From NCBI GenBank assembly GCA_019745395.1, contig JAIETG010000019.1, forward strand, positions 1-64,000: DNA of 64,000 nucleotides. Direction: 5' to 3'. The translations under genes were made by a program, and so were the position numbers. This document shows positions 1 to 10,160 of this stretch, one piece after another. The notes under the pieces are model-generated. The model worked only from the letters and a program-made list of their open reading frames with translations. It was not told the origin of the DNA and did not search any database. This stretch comes from Rhabdochlamydiaceae bacterium (lineage in GTDB: Bacteria; Chlamydiota; Chlamydiia; Chlamydiales; Rhabdochlamydiaceae). The first letter of the stretch is position 1; every line of letters starts with the position of its first letter.

Positions 1-189
1 GCTTACAAGATTGGAACCATAAAAGATGCAGAAAATCCCATTCCTAAAAAGAACCATGGTCGGATGTCTAAAAGCTTATTTCGGCTAGGATTAGACTACT
101 TTAGATCAGCTATCCTCTTCGTAGAGAAGAGAATGCGCGAATTTCTGAAAATTGTCAAGCTGCTAACAACTTGTGAATTAGCATGTTAG
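1..189 (+). mobile_element. C-terminal end of an IS4-like transposase
   Basis: Reading from the first base of the window gives an open frame of 62 residues closed by TAG at 187-189; the rest of the gene lies upstream of the window. The frame contains NHGRMSKSLFRLGLDYF, which matches the basic C-terminal tail I know from IS4-family (DDE) transposases of the 'KKHGRKAKSIFRxGLDYLR' kind. Its last 35 bases overlap, tail to tail, the 3' end of the autotransporter gene on the other strand, so the element end probably lies near 190-217. A degraded copy of about the last 80 bases recurs near 59,056-59,140. Seen: the frame and motif. Inferred: family and insertion. Confidence 0.7.
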
Positions 190-3100
190 GAGAGTTGGAG
201 TTTTTTTTGTCCTGTACAGAGGTATATTGTGATCCTTTAATACGAACTTCTCTAACCCAAGAAATTTTAGGAGATAACGTCCATTTGGTGCTGTTTAAAC
301 AAAAGCAGCTTCCTAACTGCAATCCAAGTTCATTTCGAAGCATAATTGCATTGCTCTTTTTTACTTTTAGGTTAAATGCTCCAGCACCGGTTTCCGTAAA
401 TCCCTGTTCTGTTTGCGATATGTAATCAAAAGCATCAAAGGGTCTAATACTAACACCTGCCATCCCAAAGTTAAGCCCCGTGTCTAAGTGGGAAAGAATC
501 TGATTTCCTCCGTGATTACTTTTTGCAACCTGGTATGTACCTGGGTATACAATATCTCGTTTTGTATGATAGCGACTCCATCCTCCAACCACAGCGGTAT
601 TAACATAAAAAAGATCTCCTAAAGCCGAGAAATAGATTCCTCCATACCCTGTACTTATATCAGCAGATCCTAAACTATTTACCCAATCAACATCGGAACC
701 AGTATAGGCGCCTAAAGCTCCTAAATAAAAGTAGTCAGCAAACCGACCATCAAGTCCCAGAGTAACACCTCCAGTGTGTGTTTGGTAACCCAATTGAGAA
801 GATCCTCGATAATTGATAGATTTTTGATGTAAAATGTCTCCAAATCCATTAACCCATACATGCAAAGGTTCATTGCCCCTTTGGCATGTAGAGCTTTCTT
901 TTTGTCCCGTATCTTCTTTAAAGTTAAAACAATGCACCTGATCCAACTCTTGTTGAAACCTTAAGCCTAAAGAGTCGTGCACTTTGATAACATTGTTCTC
1001 GGAAGAGATCGCTAAAGCTTTCAGAAGAGCTGGCTGCATTGCATTTAAGGCTGTTGTTAGCTCGTCTCTATCCAAAGAAAACAAACTCTCAAAGACTCCG
1101 CCGAATGCAGAATTTCTGCTAAGTAAAATCTCCTTTAAAGAAGCTCCCACATGAGAAGCATTAGCCTCGGTAATAATAGAGGGAACATCAACTAATGAAT
1201 AATTTGCAATGATCTTACCATCAACATATGAAAGAACACTATTAATTAACCTTGTGTTTATTTCCACATTAGAAAAATGTCCAATAATATCTTCAGAATC
1301 TGATGTCAAAAAAACAAATTGGTGATTAATTAAATCATAACTTGGCGAGGCTATAAAATTTACTGTAGAAGGAGATCCAATCGTAACAGAACCCCCTGCT
1401 GTTAGAGCAGAGTTACCTGCATTGTTAACAAAGACCTCTAAAACAGATCCAGACTCTAAATTAAGATTTCCCCCAACATCAATCTCTGAGATAACATCTC
1501 CTAAATCGATCGTTCCGGAAATGTTGGCATCGCCTGTAATGGTGAAGGTGCTACCATGAGTCAAATAGGCCATAGGAGCGATGTTTACATTTCCTTGAAC
1601 GGCTCCCGAACCTCCTAAGGTCGCTCCCGAAGCTACTACAACATCAGAAGTAATCGATCCATTAACCCTTAAAGTTCCACTTTCTACGTGAGTTGGTCCC
1701 GTATAAGAACTGATTCCTGACAAAATAAATACTTCAGGTCCTGTCTTGATCAAACCTCCTCCTGTACCACCAAAAACCCCTCCATCTTCAAGAGATCCTG
1801 AAAAAACAGTAGAAGAAGTATTATTTATCGTTAGTACTTTTGCCCCTAATTTACCAGTTCCTTCACCTGTCAAGTTTTGCGTGGTGGCTCCAGACGTGGT
1901 TCCACTAATATCAAAGGTCGCTCCAGGAGCAGTTATTACAGGAGAAGAACTTGAAATTGATCCTGATCCCGTAAGAGCTAACGTTCCATCTAAAATAGTA
2001 GTAGATCCGGTATAGGCTTGTTCTGCAGACAAGGTCAATGTAAAGGATCCTGCTTTTACAAAGTTCGCTCCAGTTCCTCCTCCAATTCCTCCATCTTCCA
2101 TCACACCTGAAAATGCAGTAGAAGACGTTTGATTAACTAAAAAAGTTTGTGAAGAAGACCCTATACTAACAGTTCCCGCACCTGACAAATTCCGTACTGT
2201 TGCTCCCGATGTGGTTTGACTAAGATCAAACGTAGTACCACTATTGACAGTAAGGCTAGAGGCTGTAATAGACCCGCTTCCCGCAAGAGCAAGTATTCCA
2301 GCTGAAACGGTAGATCCTGTGTATCCATTCGTTCCAGACAACGTCAACGTGCCAGATCCGGTCTTGATCAAACTTCCAAGCCCTGTTAAAGAGCCCGAAA
2401 AGGTTGTGCTTGATGCTTGATCTACTGTTAATGCTTGCGAGCCTAAAGCAACATCCCCGCCACCAGACAAATTCAAAACGGTAGATCCTGAAGAAGTCCC
2501 GCTAATATCAAAAGTTGCTCCACTATCTACCGTCAGGCTAGAGGAGCTTGCAATCGCTCCACTTCCTGTAAGAGCAAGTGTTCCGGCTGAAACAGTAGTA
2601 GCTCCTGTATAAGTATTTGCATTCGAAAGGTTGAGAATTCCTGTATTGTTTTTTGTTACAGAGCCCGTTCCTGAAATAACCCCCGCATAAGTACCTGTAG
2701 TGGATTGATCAAAAATCACAGTACCATTATCAGTAATATTGCCTTGCAAGCTCGTCGTATTTCCCTGCAAAACTCCAGCTGATACAGTGGTTCCCCCCGT
2801 ATAACCATTCGAACCTGTTAAAATTAATGTTCCAGGACCCGTTTTGATCAAGCTTCCTCCGGTTCCATTCAAACTACCTGAAAAAGTCGTACTTGCCGCC
2901 GAAGGTGATTCATTAACAGTTAAAGCTTGAGAACCTAATGTGACAGTTCCAGCTCCTGACAACCCTTGAACAGTAGCTCCAGAGACTGCACTAATATCAA
3001 AAATTGCACCGCTAGCTACAGTAAGACTAGAGCTTGCAATCGATCCACTTCCTGTAAGAGCAACAGTTCCGACGGAAACAGTGGTAGCTCCTGTATAGGT

Positions 3101-4633
3101 ATTTGCGTTGGAAAGATTAAGAGTTCCTGGATTGATTTTTGTTACAGACCCCGTTCCAGAAATCACCCCAGCATAGGTACCTGTAGTAGATTGATCAAAA
3201 ATCACAGTACCATTATCAGTAATATTGCCTTGCAAGCTCGTCGTATTTCCCTGCAAAACTCCCGCAGAAACAGTGGTTCCTCCCGTATAATTATTTGAAC
3301 CAGTTAAAATTAATGTTCCAGGTCCCGTTTTGATCAAACTTCCACCAGAACCACCTATATCACCTGAAAAAGTCGTAGTAGTCGAAGAAGGCGATTCATT
3401 GACAGTTAAGGCTTGAGAACCTAATGTGACCGTTCCAGCTCCTGACAACCCCTGAACAGTAGCTCCTGAGGTGGTTCCACTAATATCAAAAGTAGAACTC
3501 GTTGCTACAGTAAGACTAGAGTTTGCAATGGATCCGGTTCCTGTAAGAGCAAGTGTTCCAGAAGAAACAGTAGTAGAGCCTGAATAAGTATTTGCACCAG
3601 TTAGAGTTAATGTGGAAGAACCTGTTGTAGCTACAATAAGGTTTCCTCCAGATCCTGTTATTGCTCCAGAAAAAATGTCCGCAGAAGAAGGAGTTAGAGT
3701 TAACGTCTTGGAACCTAAATTAATATTCCCAGATCCCGTCACAGACTGAATGCTGGCTGCAGATGTAGTACCGCTAATATCAAAAGTAGCCCCACTTGAA
3801 ATAGCAACTCCGGAAGAATCGACAATCGAACCTCCTGTTGATAGAAAAAGCGTTCCTGCAGAAACAGTGGTTGCTCCTGAGTATGTATTTATCCCTGAAA
3901 GAGTCAAAGATCCCCCAGAGTTAAATATCAGGTTCCCACTTCCAGAAATAACGCCCGAAATAGAGCTTGTTCCCGCTAAAAGTAAAGTGGAATTGCTCCC
4001 TAAGCTTACTGTATCATTACTAGTGCCAGAGTTCAAAGTAAGATTATTTAAAGTCACCGTATAGGGAGAACCATGTGCATCAAGATTTACCGCTAAAGTA
4101 CCGTTTGTTGAAGTGTTGACAATATTGGCCGTCCCACCGCTTTCTCCTAAAGCACCCCCGTTAAATGTTATCGTGTTAGGAGAGCTTCCTGTTACTTGAT
4201 AGGTGACAGTTCCAGCTCCTTGCATCGCAAAAGCGCCCGTTGCAAAAGTTAAAGACCCTCCAGAACCCGTACCCGTAAAAAATATGCTCGCTGTGCCGAA
4301 AGCTAAAGCGTTAGTATTAACATTTGATCGAACAGTCAAACTTCCTGAGTCTCCAATATTAACCCAAGCAGCACCTGCAGAAAAATTTAAACTGTCCACT
4401 GATTGAGTTGTTGTAATGGTTGGTATATAGTAAAAATCTACCTGCGTTGTATTTCCTATCTGTGCAGTATCTAAGGATGTAGGAACTCCCCCGCCCCAGT
4501 TCGTAGGGTCAGTCCAACTTGTTGATGTACCTGGATTTCCAATAATACCTTGCCAATAAACCGTAATAGCCTCCAGCCCTTGAGCAAAAACAGAACTTAC
4601 CGCTAACATCTTGATCCAAGTAGATTTCTTCAT
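155..4633 (-). CDS. PATR-repeat autotransporter, C-terminally truncated
   Basis: The protein has 1492 residues. Residues 1-22 form a Sec signal peptide. From about residue 230 to 1030 there is a Ser/Gly/Thr-rich beta-helix built of repeats of the type GSLIKTGPGTLILTGSNxYTGG, the passenger-associated transport repeat (PATR). An autotransporter beta-barrel domain begins near residue 1260 (WVNGFGD). Barrels of this family are normally about 270-300 residues and end in an aromatic residue after a beta-strand. Here only about 210 barrel-like residues are visible, the reading frame then enters sequence antisense to a transposase, and the protein ends in HKLLAA. I infer that an IS insertion removed the last strands, so the product may not reach the outer membrane. 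ATG at 4633 is the natural start. In chlamydiae, large autotransporters act as surface adhesins (Pmp-like role); that role is not shown here. Confidence 0.85.
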   Translation of the reverse strand: MKKSTWIKMLAVSSVFAQGLEAITVYWQGIIGNPGTSTSWTDPTNWGGGVPTSLDTAQIGNTTQVDFYYIPTITTTQSVDSLNFSAGAAWVNIGDSGSLTVRSNVNTNALAFGTASIFFTGTGSGGSLTFATGAFAMQGAGTVTYQVTGSSPNTITFNGGALGESGGTANIVNTSTNGTLAVNLDAHGSPYTVTLNNLTLNSGTSNDTVSLGSNSTLLLAGTSSISGVISGSGNLIFNSGGSLTLSGINTYSGATTVSAGTLFLSTGGSIVDSSGVAISSGATFDISGTTSAASIQSVTGSGNINLGSKTLTLTPSSADIFSGAITGSGGNLIVATTGSSTLTLTGANTYSGSTTVSSGTLALTGTGSIANSSLTVATSSTFDISGTTSGATVQGLSGAGTVTLGSQALTVNESPSSTTTTFSGDIGGSGGSLIKTGPGTLILTGSNNYTGGTTVSAGVLQGNTTSLQGNITDNGTVIFDQSTTGTYAGVISGTGSVTKINPGTLNLSNANTYTGATTVSVGTVALTGSGSIASSSLTVASGAIFDISAVSGATVQGLSGAGTVTLGSQALTVNESPSAASTTFSGSLNGTGGSLIKTGPGTLILTGSNGYTGGTTVSAGVLQGNTTSLQGNITDNGTVIFDQSTTGTYAGVISGTGSVTKNNTGILNLSNANTYTGATTVSAGTLALTGSGAIASSSSLTVDSGATFDISGTSSGSTVLNLSGGGDVALGSQALTVDQASSTTFSGSLTGLGSLIKTGSGTLTLSGTNGYTGSTVSAGILALAGSGSITASSLTVNSGTTFDLSQTTSGATVRNLSGAGTVSIGSSSQTFLVNQTSSTAFSGVMEDGGIGGGTGANFVKAGSFTLTLSAEQAYTGSTTILDGTLALTGSGSISSSSPVITAPGATFDISGTTSGATTQNLTGEGTGKLGAKVLTINNTSSTVFSGSLEDGGVFGGTGGGLIKTGPEVFILSGISSYTGPTHVESGTLRVNGSITSDVVVASGATLGGSGAVQGNVNIAPMAYLTHGSTFTITGDANISGTIDLGDVISEIDVGGNLNLESGSVLEVFVNNAGNSALTAGGSVTIGSPSTVNFIASPSYDLINHQFVFLTSDSEDIIGHFSNVEINTRLINSVLSYVDGKIIANYSLVDVPSIITEANASHVGASLKEILLSRNSAFGGVFESLFSLDRDELTTALNAMQPALLKALAISSENNVIKVHDSLGLRFQQELDQVHCFNFKEDTGQKESSTCQRGNEPLHVWVNGFGDILHQKSINYRGSSQLGYQTHTGGVTLGLDGRFADYFYLGALGAYTGSDVDWVNSLGSADISTGYGGIYFSALGDLFYVNTAVVGGWSRYHTKRDIVYPGTYQVAKSNHGGNQILSHLDTGLNFGMAGVSIRPFDAFDYISQTEQGFTETGAGAFNLKVKKSNAIMLRNELGLQLGSCFCLNSTKWTLSPKISWVREVRIKGSQYTSVQDKKNSNSPNMLIHKLLAA
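2500..3471 (-). repeat. Tandem ~486-bp duplication inside the autotransporter gene
   Basis: Two consecutive blocks of about 486 bp (162 codons) are nearly identical, for example the stretch starting at 2721 recurs at 3207. Each block encodes three PATR units in the same order. A weaker continuation follows toward 3590. The similarity at DNA level is higher than between the other PATR units, which points to a recent duplication by recombination. Confidence 0.85.
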
Positions 4634-4838
4634 TAAAAGCTCTCCATAAAAGAATAGTAATCCAGGATCTCATTTAGGCAAAAACACCTAGATGCAACCC
4701 AACTAAAGTTAAAATTTTTTTTACCACCGAAATTTAATTTCGAACAAGGGAAATAATCAACAATTTTTGAGCGGTTACGACATAAAACTTTTTTCTGAAC
4801 TTCTCTTTTGCTAGAATGAAAAAAAACCGGAGGAATCC

Positions 4839-5798
4839 ATGAATAAGCTAGAGCAACTCAAGCAAATGACCACCATCGTAGCCGATACAGGTGAGATTGA
4901 AGAGATCAAAAAATACAAGCCAACTGATGCTACAACAAACCCTTCTTTAATTTTAGCCGCGTCAGAAAAGCCGGAGTATCAATTTCTGATAGACGAAGCC
5001 ATCCAGCATGGAAAGAAAAAAGGAAAATCACATAAAGAATCCATAGATCTTGCTGTAGAAAAAGCGTTTGTAAACTTTGGGATCGAGATTTTAAAAATTG
5101 TTCCTGGAAGAGTTTCCACAGAGGTTGATGCAAGACTTTCTTTTGACGTTCAAGGAAGCATTCAAAAAGCCAAGAGGTACCTGGCCCTATATCAAGAAGC
5201 AGGAATCCCTAAAGAAAGAATCTTGATAAAGCTCGCATCAACTTGGGAAGGCATCGTTGCTGCTACCGAACTAGAAAAAGAGGGTATCCACTGTAATATG
5301 ACGCTAATGTTTAGCATGGCTCAAGCTATTGGATGCGCTCAAGCAAAAGCCACTCTCATCTCCCCTTTCGTAGGAAGAATTTTAGACTGGTATAAAAAAG
5401 CAGAAGGGAAAAGCTCTTACTCTCCAGAACAAGATCCTGGAGTTCTCTCGGTTTCTGAAATTTTTCAGTACTACAAAAAGATGGGCATTAAAACCCAGAT
5501 CATGGGAGCTAGCTTTCGGAATGCGGACGAAATCCTAGAGCTTGCCGGATGCGACCTTCTAACTATTGCTCCTAAATTTTTAGAAGAGCTTAGCCATGCA
5601 AGCGGCCCTGTTCTTAAAAAACTCGATGAAGAAGTTGCGAAAAAATCCTCAGTTACAGCAATTACCCTCGATGAGAAAGCGTTTCGTTGGATGCTCTGCG
5701 ATAATGCAATGGCTACAGAAAAGCTTTACGAGGGAATCCGCAATTTTGCTAAAGACACAGTAAAGTTAGAAAAACTCTTAGAACAAAAGATGCAATGA
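4839..5798 (+). CDS. tal: Transaldolase
   Basis: This 319-residue protein is a class I transaldolase of the TalB type, the non-oxidative pentose-phosphate enzyme that moves a dihydroxyacetone unit from sedoheptulose-7-phosphate to glyceraldehyde-3-phosphate in the cytosol. Diagnostic segments are [12 protein letters not shown] near residue 25, EVDARLSFD near 96, [11 protein letters not shown] with the Schiff-base lysine near 132, [11 protein letters not shown] and [10 protein letters not shown]. Length fits the family. A strong ribosome-binding site (CGGAGG at 4829-4834) lies just before the ATG. The gene overlaps the following pknD by four bases (ATGA), so translation is probably coupled. 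Confidence 0.97.
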   Translation: MNKLEQLKQMTTIVADTGEIEEIKKYKPTDATTNPSLILAASEKPEYQFLIDEAIQHGKKKGKSHKESIDLAVEKAFVNFGIEILKIVPGRVSTEVDARLSFDVQGSIQKAKRYLALYQEAGIPKERILIKLASTWEGIVAATELEKEGIHCNMTLMFSMAQAIGCAQAKATLISPFVGRILDWYKKAEGKSSYSPEQDPGVLSVSEIFQYYKKMGIKTQIMGASFRNADEILELAGCDLLTIAPKFLEELSHASGPVLKKLDEEVAKKSSVTAITLDEKAFRWMLCDNAMATEKLYEGIRNFAKDTVKLEKLLEQKMQ

Positions 5799-8599
5799 CA
5801 GAGCCTATTTCTTGCCCTGTAACACCTCTTCCTAAACAGATCGGCCCCTACAAGATTTTGAAAAAAATTGCTTCTGGGGGAATGGGAGAGGTGTTTTTAG
5901 CTCATGACCCTTTTTGTAAAAGGCAAGTTGCGCTCAAAAAAATCCGAAGCGATCGTATTGACGATGCTGGATGTAAGGAGCGTTTTTTAAAAGAGGTAAA
6001 AATTGCAGCGCGGCTGTCCCATCCTGCTATCATTCCTATTTATCAAATGCATCAAAATCAAGAAGAGATCTACTATACGATGCCTTTGGTCGAGGGAGAA
6101 ACCCTTAAAGAGATTTTGAGAAAAACTCATTTTCTGGAAAAACAAGGAGGGCCACTTCATCCTATTGGATCTTCAATCCCCTCTCTCATGAGGATTTTTT
6201 TTACCATTTGTCAGGCCATTGCTTATGCGCACTCCAAAGAAATTTTGCATAGGGATTTAAAACCCGAAAACATCATCGTTGGGAAGTATGGAGAAGTCCT
6301 GATTTTAGACTGGGGCCTTGCCGATTTTGCAAAAAACTGTCAAAACGAAGCACCTCTAGAAGAAGAATCTATTGAGACTGAACATCCAAGTCTTACAAGA
6401 CCTGGAAAAATCGCAGGAACTCTTTCCTATCTTCCTCCTGAAAGGATCTTAGGAGTCAAAGCTTCTTACTCAACGGACATCTATGCTTTGGGAGTGATCT
6501 TGTATCAGCTCCTCACTCTAAGGCTCCCCTTCCGCCCTACGAGTATCAGGCAATATAAAAAACTCATGAAGCATTCTCAACTTATCGACCCTGCAGAAAA
6601 AGCTCCTCATAGAGACATACCTATACAGCTTTCTAAAATCGCTAAAAAATGCCTATCAAGTCATTTTGAAACGAGATATGCAAGTATTGCCGAAATATTA
6701 ATCGACCTAGAAAACTATCTAGAAGGAAGAGCGGAATGGAGTCCTTGTGGAAGCATTCAGATCGACCAAAAGTCCGATTGGGCCTTTCAAGAAAACGTCT
6801 TATTAGCCAAACAAGTTGCCTTAACTCAAAAATCAGATGTTATGGAATGGGTAAGCTTAATGATGGCAAGGCAATCGTTTCAAGGCAATGTTAAGTTTGA
6901 AACTCACATTCGTCTTAAAGAACAAGGAAGTGGGGTAGGTTTTTTATTTACAACAAGCTCAACAGAAGGGAAAAAAGAATTTTTTCAAGAAGGATTTTTT
7001 CTTTGGATTGGGTCTGAAGAAAACCCTGGAAGTTTTTTATTTCGCTCAAATGTAGAAGTGATGGCAACTCCCAATTTTTCCCTGAAAAAACAAATGTCCC
7101 ATTTTTTAACGATCGAAAAAACGGAAAATCACCTGAGATTTACGCTCGATCATGTGCTAGTTTTTGATTATTTAAGTCATATTCCCCTAAATACTCCACG
7201 CTTTGGTGTGATTTCAAAAGATGACGAATTAGAAATCGGAAGTATTCTTATCTCTAGCAGCAGCCCCAATATCATGGTAAATTGTCTTGCTGTTCCAGAT
7301 GCCTTTTTCGCTTTGCGTCATTTTAAACAAGCTTTGATAGAATACAGACAAATCAGCCGTTCTTTTTTAGGAAGGCCAGAGGGAAGAGAGGCTATTTTTC
7401 GAGCTGGGATCACTTTACTAGAAGAAGCTCAAGAAAAAACAAAAGCTAAAGAAAAGGAAGAGCTTTTAGAACAGGCATTACAAGAATTTGGAGAACTTAA
7501 AAACACTCCTGGGGCCCCTTTAGAATATCTCGGCAAATCTTTAGTCTATAAAGCATCAGGCGAGCTAGAAGAAGAAATGAAGTGTTTAGAGTTATCTCTT
7601 TGCAAATTTGCCATACATCCACTAATTCACCATATCAAAGATCAAATCCTTTTTCGCCTACACGAAGCTGCCTATAAAGATCGTAAAGCAGCCTATCACT
7701 TAGCTTTACTTACCTTAAGGTATATGCCAGAAGCCTTTGCTAAAACCGATAACCACATCCTTTTACACAACTTAAAAGCACACTGCAAACATCTCCCATT
7801 TTTATACAGCTCATCCTTATTCATTGACCAGCAGATTGCTTTTTACCTTCATAAACCTCAGATCCTACAAGAACTTTTTCATAAAGCTCTATCTACTGAA
7901 GAGAAAATGAGCGCTCTATTTTGCCTGTTACATATGGGACATGTAGATACTCTGTTAGAAGCATGCAAAGAGATCCAAGATCCTGTATTTGACCTTTCTT
8001 TGAAGACTCTTACTTCTTTTTACCAAACAGATCTTATCCAAACTTTAAACTCCCACGTTTCTTCCCCTGAAATCCTTTCTGCGCCTGGAATGAAGTCCAC
8101 ATTGACCCTTCTTTTAGACCCTTGGCAAAAAATCAGTCCTTCCATGCAAAAAAAAGTCCTAGAAAAGCTTGAGGAGATGCAAAAATGGCCGCTTTCTTGT
8201 GAAGAATCTCTTTTTCTTCAAAAGCTTTCCATAGAATGGTTTTTGCATATGGAAGAGTACTCTCAAGCATTTTCTTATCTAGAAAAAATCTCTACAAAAG
8301 AGCTGGACTCTCCCTCTTTTTCTTTTTTTAAAGCTTGCCAAATTGCTTCAAAGCAAGGAATGGAGGCTGCACTATCGCATTTAAGTCACCATTTTGAACC
8401 TATAGACAACTACCTTTTCGGATCTGAAGAAAAAAAGAAAAAACTCTTAGAAGACATGTTTACTTGGGAAAAGATACAGCTTTTTAAACAGCTGCATCTT
8501 TTCTATCAATCTGCTAAGATGGAAAAAGAAGCTCAATATTTTCAAAAAAAACTAAGCCAAGAACTTCTTCATGGAAAATCCTCCGATCCCTATTCCTGA
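5795..8599 (+). CDS. pknD: PknD-type serine/threonine protein kinase
   Basis: The protein has 934 residues, the same length as I recall for chlamydial PknD. The N-terminal kinase domain covers about residues 17-310: glycine loop ASGGMGEV at 26-33, ATP-binding Lys48 in VALKK, catalytic loop HRDLKPEN at 152-159, and DWG at 172-174 in place of DFG, which is common in PknD. LPPERILG stands for the APE region. The remaining 600 residues hold a beta-rich segment (about 340-500) and then helical, TPR-like repeats to the end. No transmembrane helix is evident. In Chlamydia this kinase phosphorylates inclusion and signalling proteins. It is translationally coupled to tal and overlaps the Nudix gene by 29 bases. 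Confidence 0.95.
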   Translation: MTEPISCPVTPLPKQIGPYKILKKIASGGMGEVFLAHDPFCKRQVALKKIRSDRIDDAGCKERFLKEVKIAARLSHPAIIPIYQMHQNQEEIYYTMPLVEGETLKEILRKTHFLEKQGGPLHPIGSSIPSLMRIFFTICQAIAYAHSKEILHRDLKPENIIVGKYGEVLILDWGLADFAKNCQNEAPLEEESIETEHPSLTRPGKIAGTLSYLPPERILGVKASYSTDIYALGVILYQLLTLRLPFRPTSIRQYKKLMKHSQLIDPAEKAPHRDIPIQLSKIAKKCLSSHFETRYASIAEILIDLENYLEGRAEWSPCGSIQIDQKSDWAFQENVLLAKQVALTQKSDVMEWVSLMMARQSFQGNVKFETHIRLKEQGSGVGFLFTTSSTEGKKEFFQEGFFLWIGSEENPGSFLFRSNVEVMATPNFSLKKQMSHFLTIEKTENHLRFTLDHVLVFDYLSHIPLNTPRFGVISKDDELEIGSILISSSSPNIMVNCLAVPDAFFALRHFKQALIEYRQISRSFLGRPEGREAIFRAGITLLEEAQEKTKAKEKEELLEQALQEFGELKNTPGAPLEYLGKSLVYKASGELEEEMKCLELSLCKFAIHPLIHHIKDQILFRLHEAAYKDRKAAYHLALLTLRYMPEAFAKTDNHILLHNLKAHCKHLPFLYSSSLFIDQQIAFYLHKPQILQELFHKALSTEEKMSALFCLLHMGHVDTLLEACKEIQDPVFDLSLKTLTSFYQTDLIQTLNSHVSSPEILSAPGMKSTLTLLLDPWQKISPSMQKKVLEKLEEMQKWPLSCEESLFLQKLSIEWFLHMEEYSQAFSYLEKISTKELDSPSFSFFKACQIASKQGMEAALSHLSHHFEPIDNYLFGSEEKKKKLLEDMFTWEKIQLFKQLHLFYQSAKMEKEAQYFQKKLSQELLHGKSSDPYS

Positions 8600-9137
8600 A
8601 ATCTTAGAAAGCAAAGTCGTCTACAAAAACCATTATATGGAAGTACAAGAAGACCTTCTCAAGCTTCCTCATGGCCCTGAACACATCTACAGCTTTCTCG
8701 CTGCAGCTCCAGAGGCTGCTGTTATTATAGCTGAAACAAAAGATGGAGAGATTGTCGTAAATAAAGAATACCGACACCCGACAACAAAATGGCTTTATAG
8801 CTTTCCCGGCGGATGCGTCGATCCTGGAGAATCTCCCATAGATGCTGGTAAAAGAGAACTCTTAGAAGAAACAGGTTATACAGCAAAAAAATTTCATCAC
8901 ATTGGATCGGCATATCCCTTTCCGGGATGTTGCACGCTGCGCATGCATTACATCCTAGCCCAAGAAGCTGAACTTACCCATGCCACAGCCCATGAGCCCT
9001 TTGAACTTATCCAGGTAGAGGTAAAATCCCTAGATTTTATTCAAGAAGAGATCCATAAAGGAGCTCTAATCGATGGGACGTTATGCGCAGCCTTGTATTT
9101 TCGAGACCTCTTTTACAAAAAACAAACCCAAGCTTAA
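8571..9137 (+). CDS. Nudix hydrolase, ADP-ribose pyrophosphatase-like
   Basis: The protein has 188 residues and carries a perfect Nudix box at residues 81-103 (G-x5-E-x7-REL-L-EE-T-GY). Together with the preceding KEYRHPTTKWLYSFPGG this resembles NudF-type ADP-ribose or ADP-sugar pyrophosphatases, which hydrolyse the pyrophosphate bond of nucleoside diphosphate derivatives in the cytosol. Its first codons lie inside the end of pknD. The upstream ATG at 8571 is used because it fits the family's N-terminal strand; a second ATG at 8637 is possible. It is the last gene of the tal-pknD operon. Exact substrate cannot be read from the sequence. Confidence 0.88.
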   Translation: MENPPIPIPEILESKVVYKNHYMEVQEDLLKLPHGPEHIYSFLAAAPEAAVIIAETKDGEIVVNKEYRHPTTKWLYSFPGGCVDPGESPIDAGKRELLEETGYTAKKFHHIGSAYPFPGCCTLRMHYILAQEAELTHATAHEPFELIQVEVKSLDFIQEEIHKGALIDGTLCAALYFRDLFYKKQTQA

Positions 9138-9429
9138 ACTCTCTTCCAGATCACAAATGGACAATCTTCCCTGTAAAGCCTTTTAAACGAATATTTCTTG
9201 GCTAATATCCAAAAAAAAACATTTCATCTATCTCATTTACAGCAACTAACGAAACTAACACAAAAAAATAGTTTGACGCATCTGTCACTTCCATCTCATA
9301 ATAAAAATAGAAACAAACACGACCGAATTAAAAACTAAATAAAATTAATTAATTTCATTTATCAAGCATTGTTTAAGGATTTATATTCCACAAACAAAGC
9401 AAAAAAAAATAAAGGCTATGCATCCTCTG
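9138..9429. other. Intergenic region after the Nudix gene
   Basis: About 290 AT-rich bases between the Nudix stop and the first copy of the duplicated leader. I see no coding frame, tRNA or clear hairpin terminator in it. Confidence 0.6.
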
Positions 9430-9616
9430 ATATTGTTTATCAGGCCCGCAGTTACAAGTTGTCTGCACTTCCTGTAGCTATATTTATAAAGAATGGATGC
9501 TTAAAAATTTTGTTTTATAATCTTAGAAAGAAAAAATAATTTTTTGAAAAAGAGTTTTAACAGACATTTTGCTTATTTAATAAAACATAAAAAACTAATA
9601 AAAAAAGGATAATTTT
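9430..9616 (+). repeat. Duplicated leader, copy A, upstream of proline-rich gene 1
   Basis: This untranslated stretch is clearly homologous to 9967-10160. Shared blocks in the same order are ATATTGTTTATCAGG at the start, a TTGT / ACTTCCT block, ATGCTTAAAAATTTTGT (copy B ACGCTTAAAAAGTTTGT), a purine-rich AGAAAG-A-rich block followed by ATTTTTTG, and a 3' part ending with AATAAAAAAAGGAtaatttt just before the start codon. Conservation of the order of blocks, with drift between them, suggests a functional leader or regulatory element duplicated together with the gene. Confidence 0.85.
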
Positions 9617-9847
9617 ATGACACAACCATCAGAAAAACAACAATCACCAACAAATAGCCCAACTAAGTCTCCAAGTCAGCCTCCAGCAACCAGCCCAACT
9701 AGGTCTCCAAATCAGCCTCCAGCAACCAGCCCAACTAGGTCTCCAAGTCAGCCTCCAGCAACCAGCCCAACTAGGTCTCCAAGTCAGCCTCCAGCAAATA
9801 CACAATTTTCTACACCTTCATCTAGCACCAAGCAGCAAGGTAATTAG
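9617..9847 (+). CDS. Small Ser/Pro-repeat protein 1
   Basis: A 76-residue protein of low complexity. Residues 14-61 are four tandem copies of a 12-residue unit, consensus SPTRSPSQPPAT; the DNA repeat has a 36-bp period (9656-9799). There is no signal peptide and no hydrophobic segment; composition is Ser, Pro, Thr, Gln, with Arg/Lys in a regular place. An AAGGA ribosome-binding site lies eight bases before the ATG. It is the first of two tandem genes that share an upstream leader but differ in repeat unit. Function is unknown. SPxR/SPxK units resemble DNA-minor-groove or kinase-site repeats in other proteins, but this is only a resemblance. Confidence 0.75.
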   Translation: MTQPSEKQQSPTNSPTKSPSQPPATSPTRSPNQPPATSPTRSPSQPPATSPTRSPSQPPANTQFSTPSSSTKQQGN

Positions 9848-9966
9848 AATCTGGTAGTACAAATTATAAAACGAAATTAATGTGCCTTATTGAATTTATT
9901 GAACAAGTGTAAATGGTTAGTCCTTGTAAACAAGGAAAAGACAAGTACTTTCTAGAGAACTAACTA

Positions 9967-10160
9967 ATATTGTTTATCAGGTCCCGGTACTAGGTTGTAT
10001 CTATAAAAAGAACTTCCTCAATTTAATAATAAAGGGACGCTTAAAAAGTTTGTCTTTCCCAATAGGAAAGCAAAAAAAGAAAATTTTTTGGTAAATTCAT
10101 TTTACTAAGCATTTTCTTTAGTTAATAAAAAATAAATTTTAATAAAAAAGGAGAATTTTT
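9967..10160 (+). repeat. Duplicated leader, copy B, upstream of proline-rich gene 2
   Basis: This is the second copy of the leader described for 9430-9616. It begins with the identical ATATTGTTTATCAGG and ends with AATAAAAAAGGAGaattttt before the ATG. It lies in a 313-base gap after gene 1; the first 120 bases of that gap (9848-9966) show nothing recognisable. Confidence 0.85.

Noticed and set aside
1746-4406. Several open frames on the plus strand inside the autotransporter
   Set aside because: They are antisense to PATR repeats, have repeat-driven composition and no ribosome-binding sites.
9138-9616. tRNA or other structured RNA genes in the larger gaps
   Set aside because: No T-loop (GGTTCRANTCC) or cloverleaf pairing was seen in any gap of the window.
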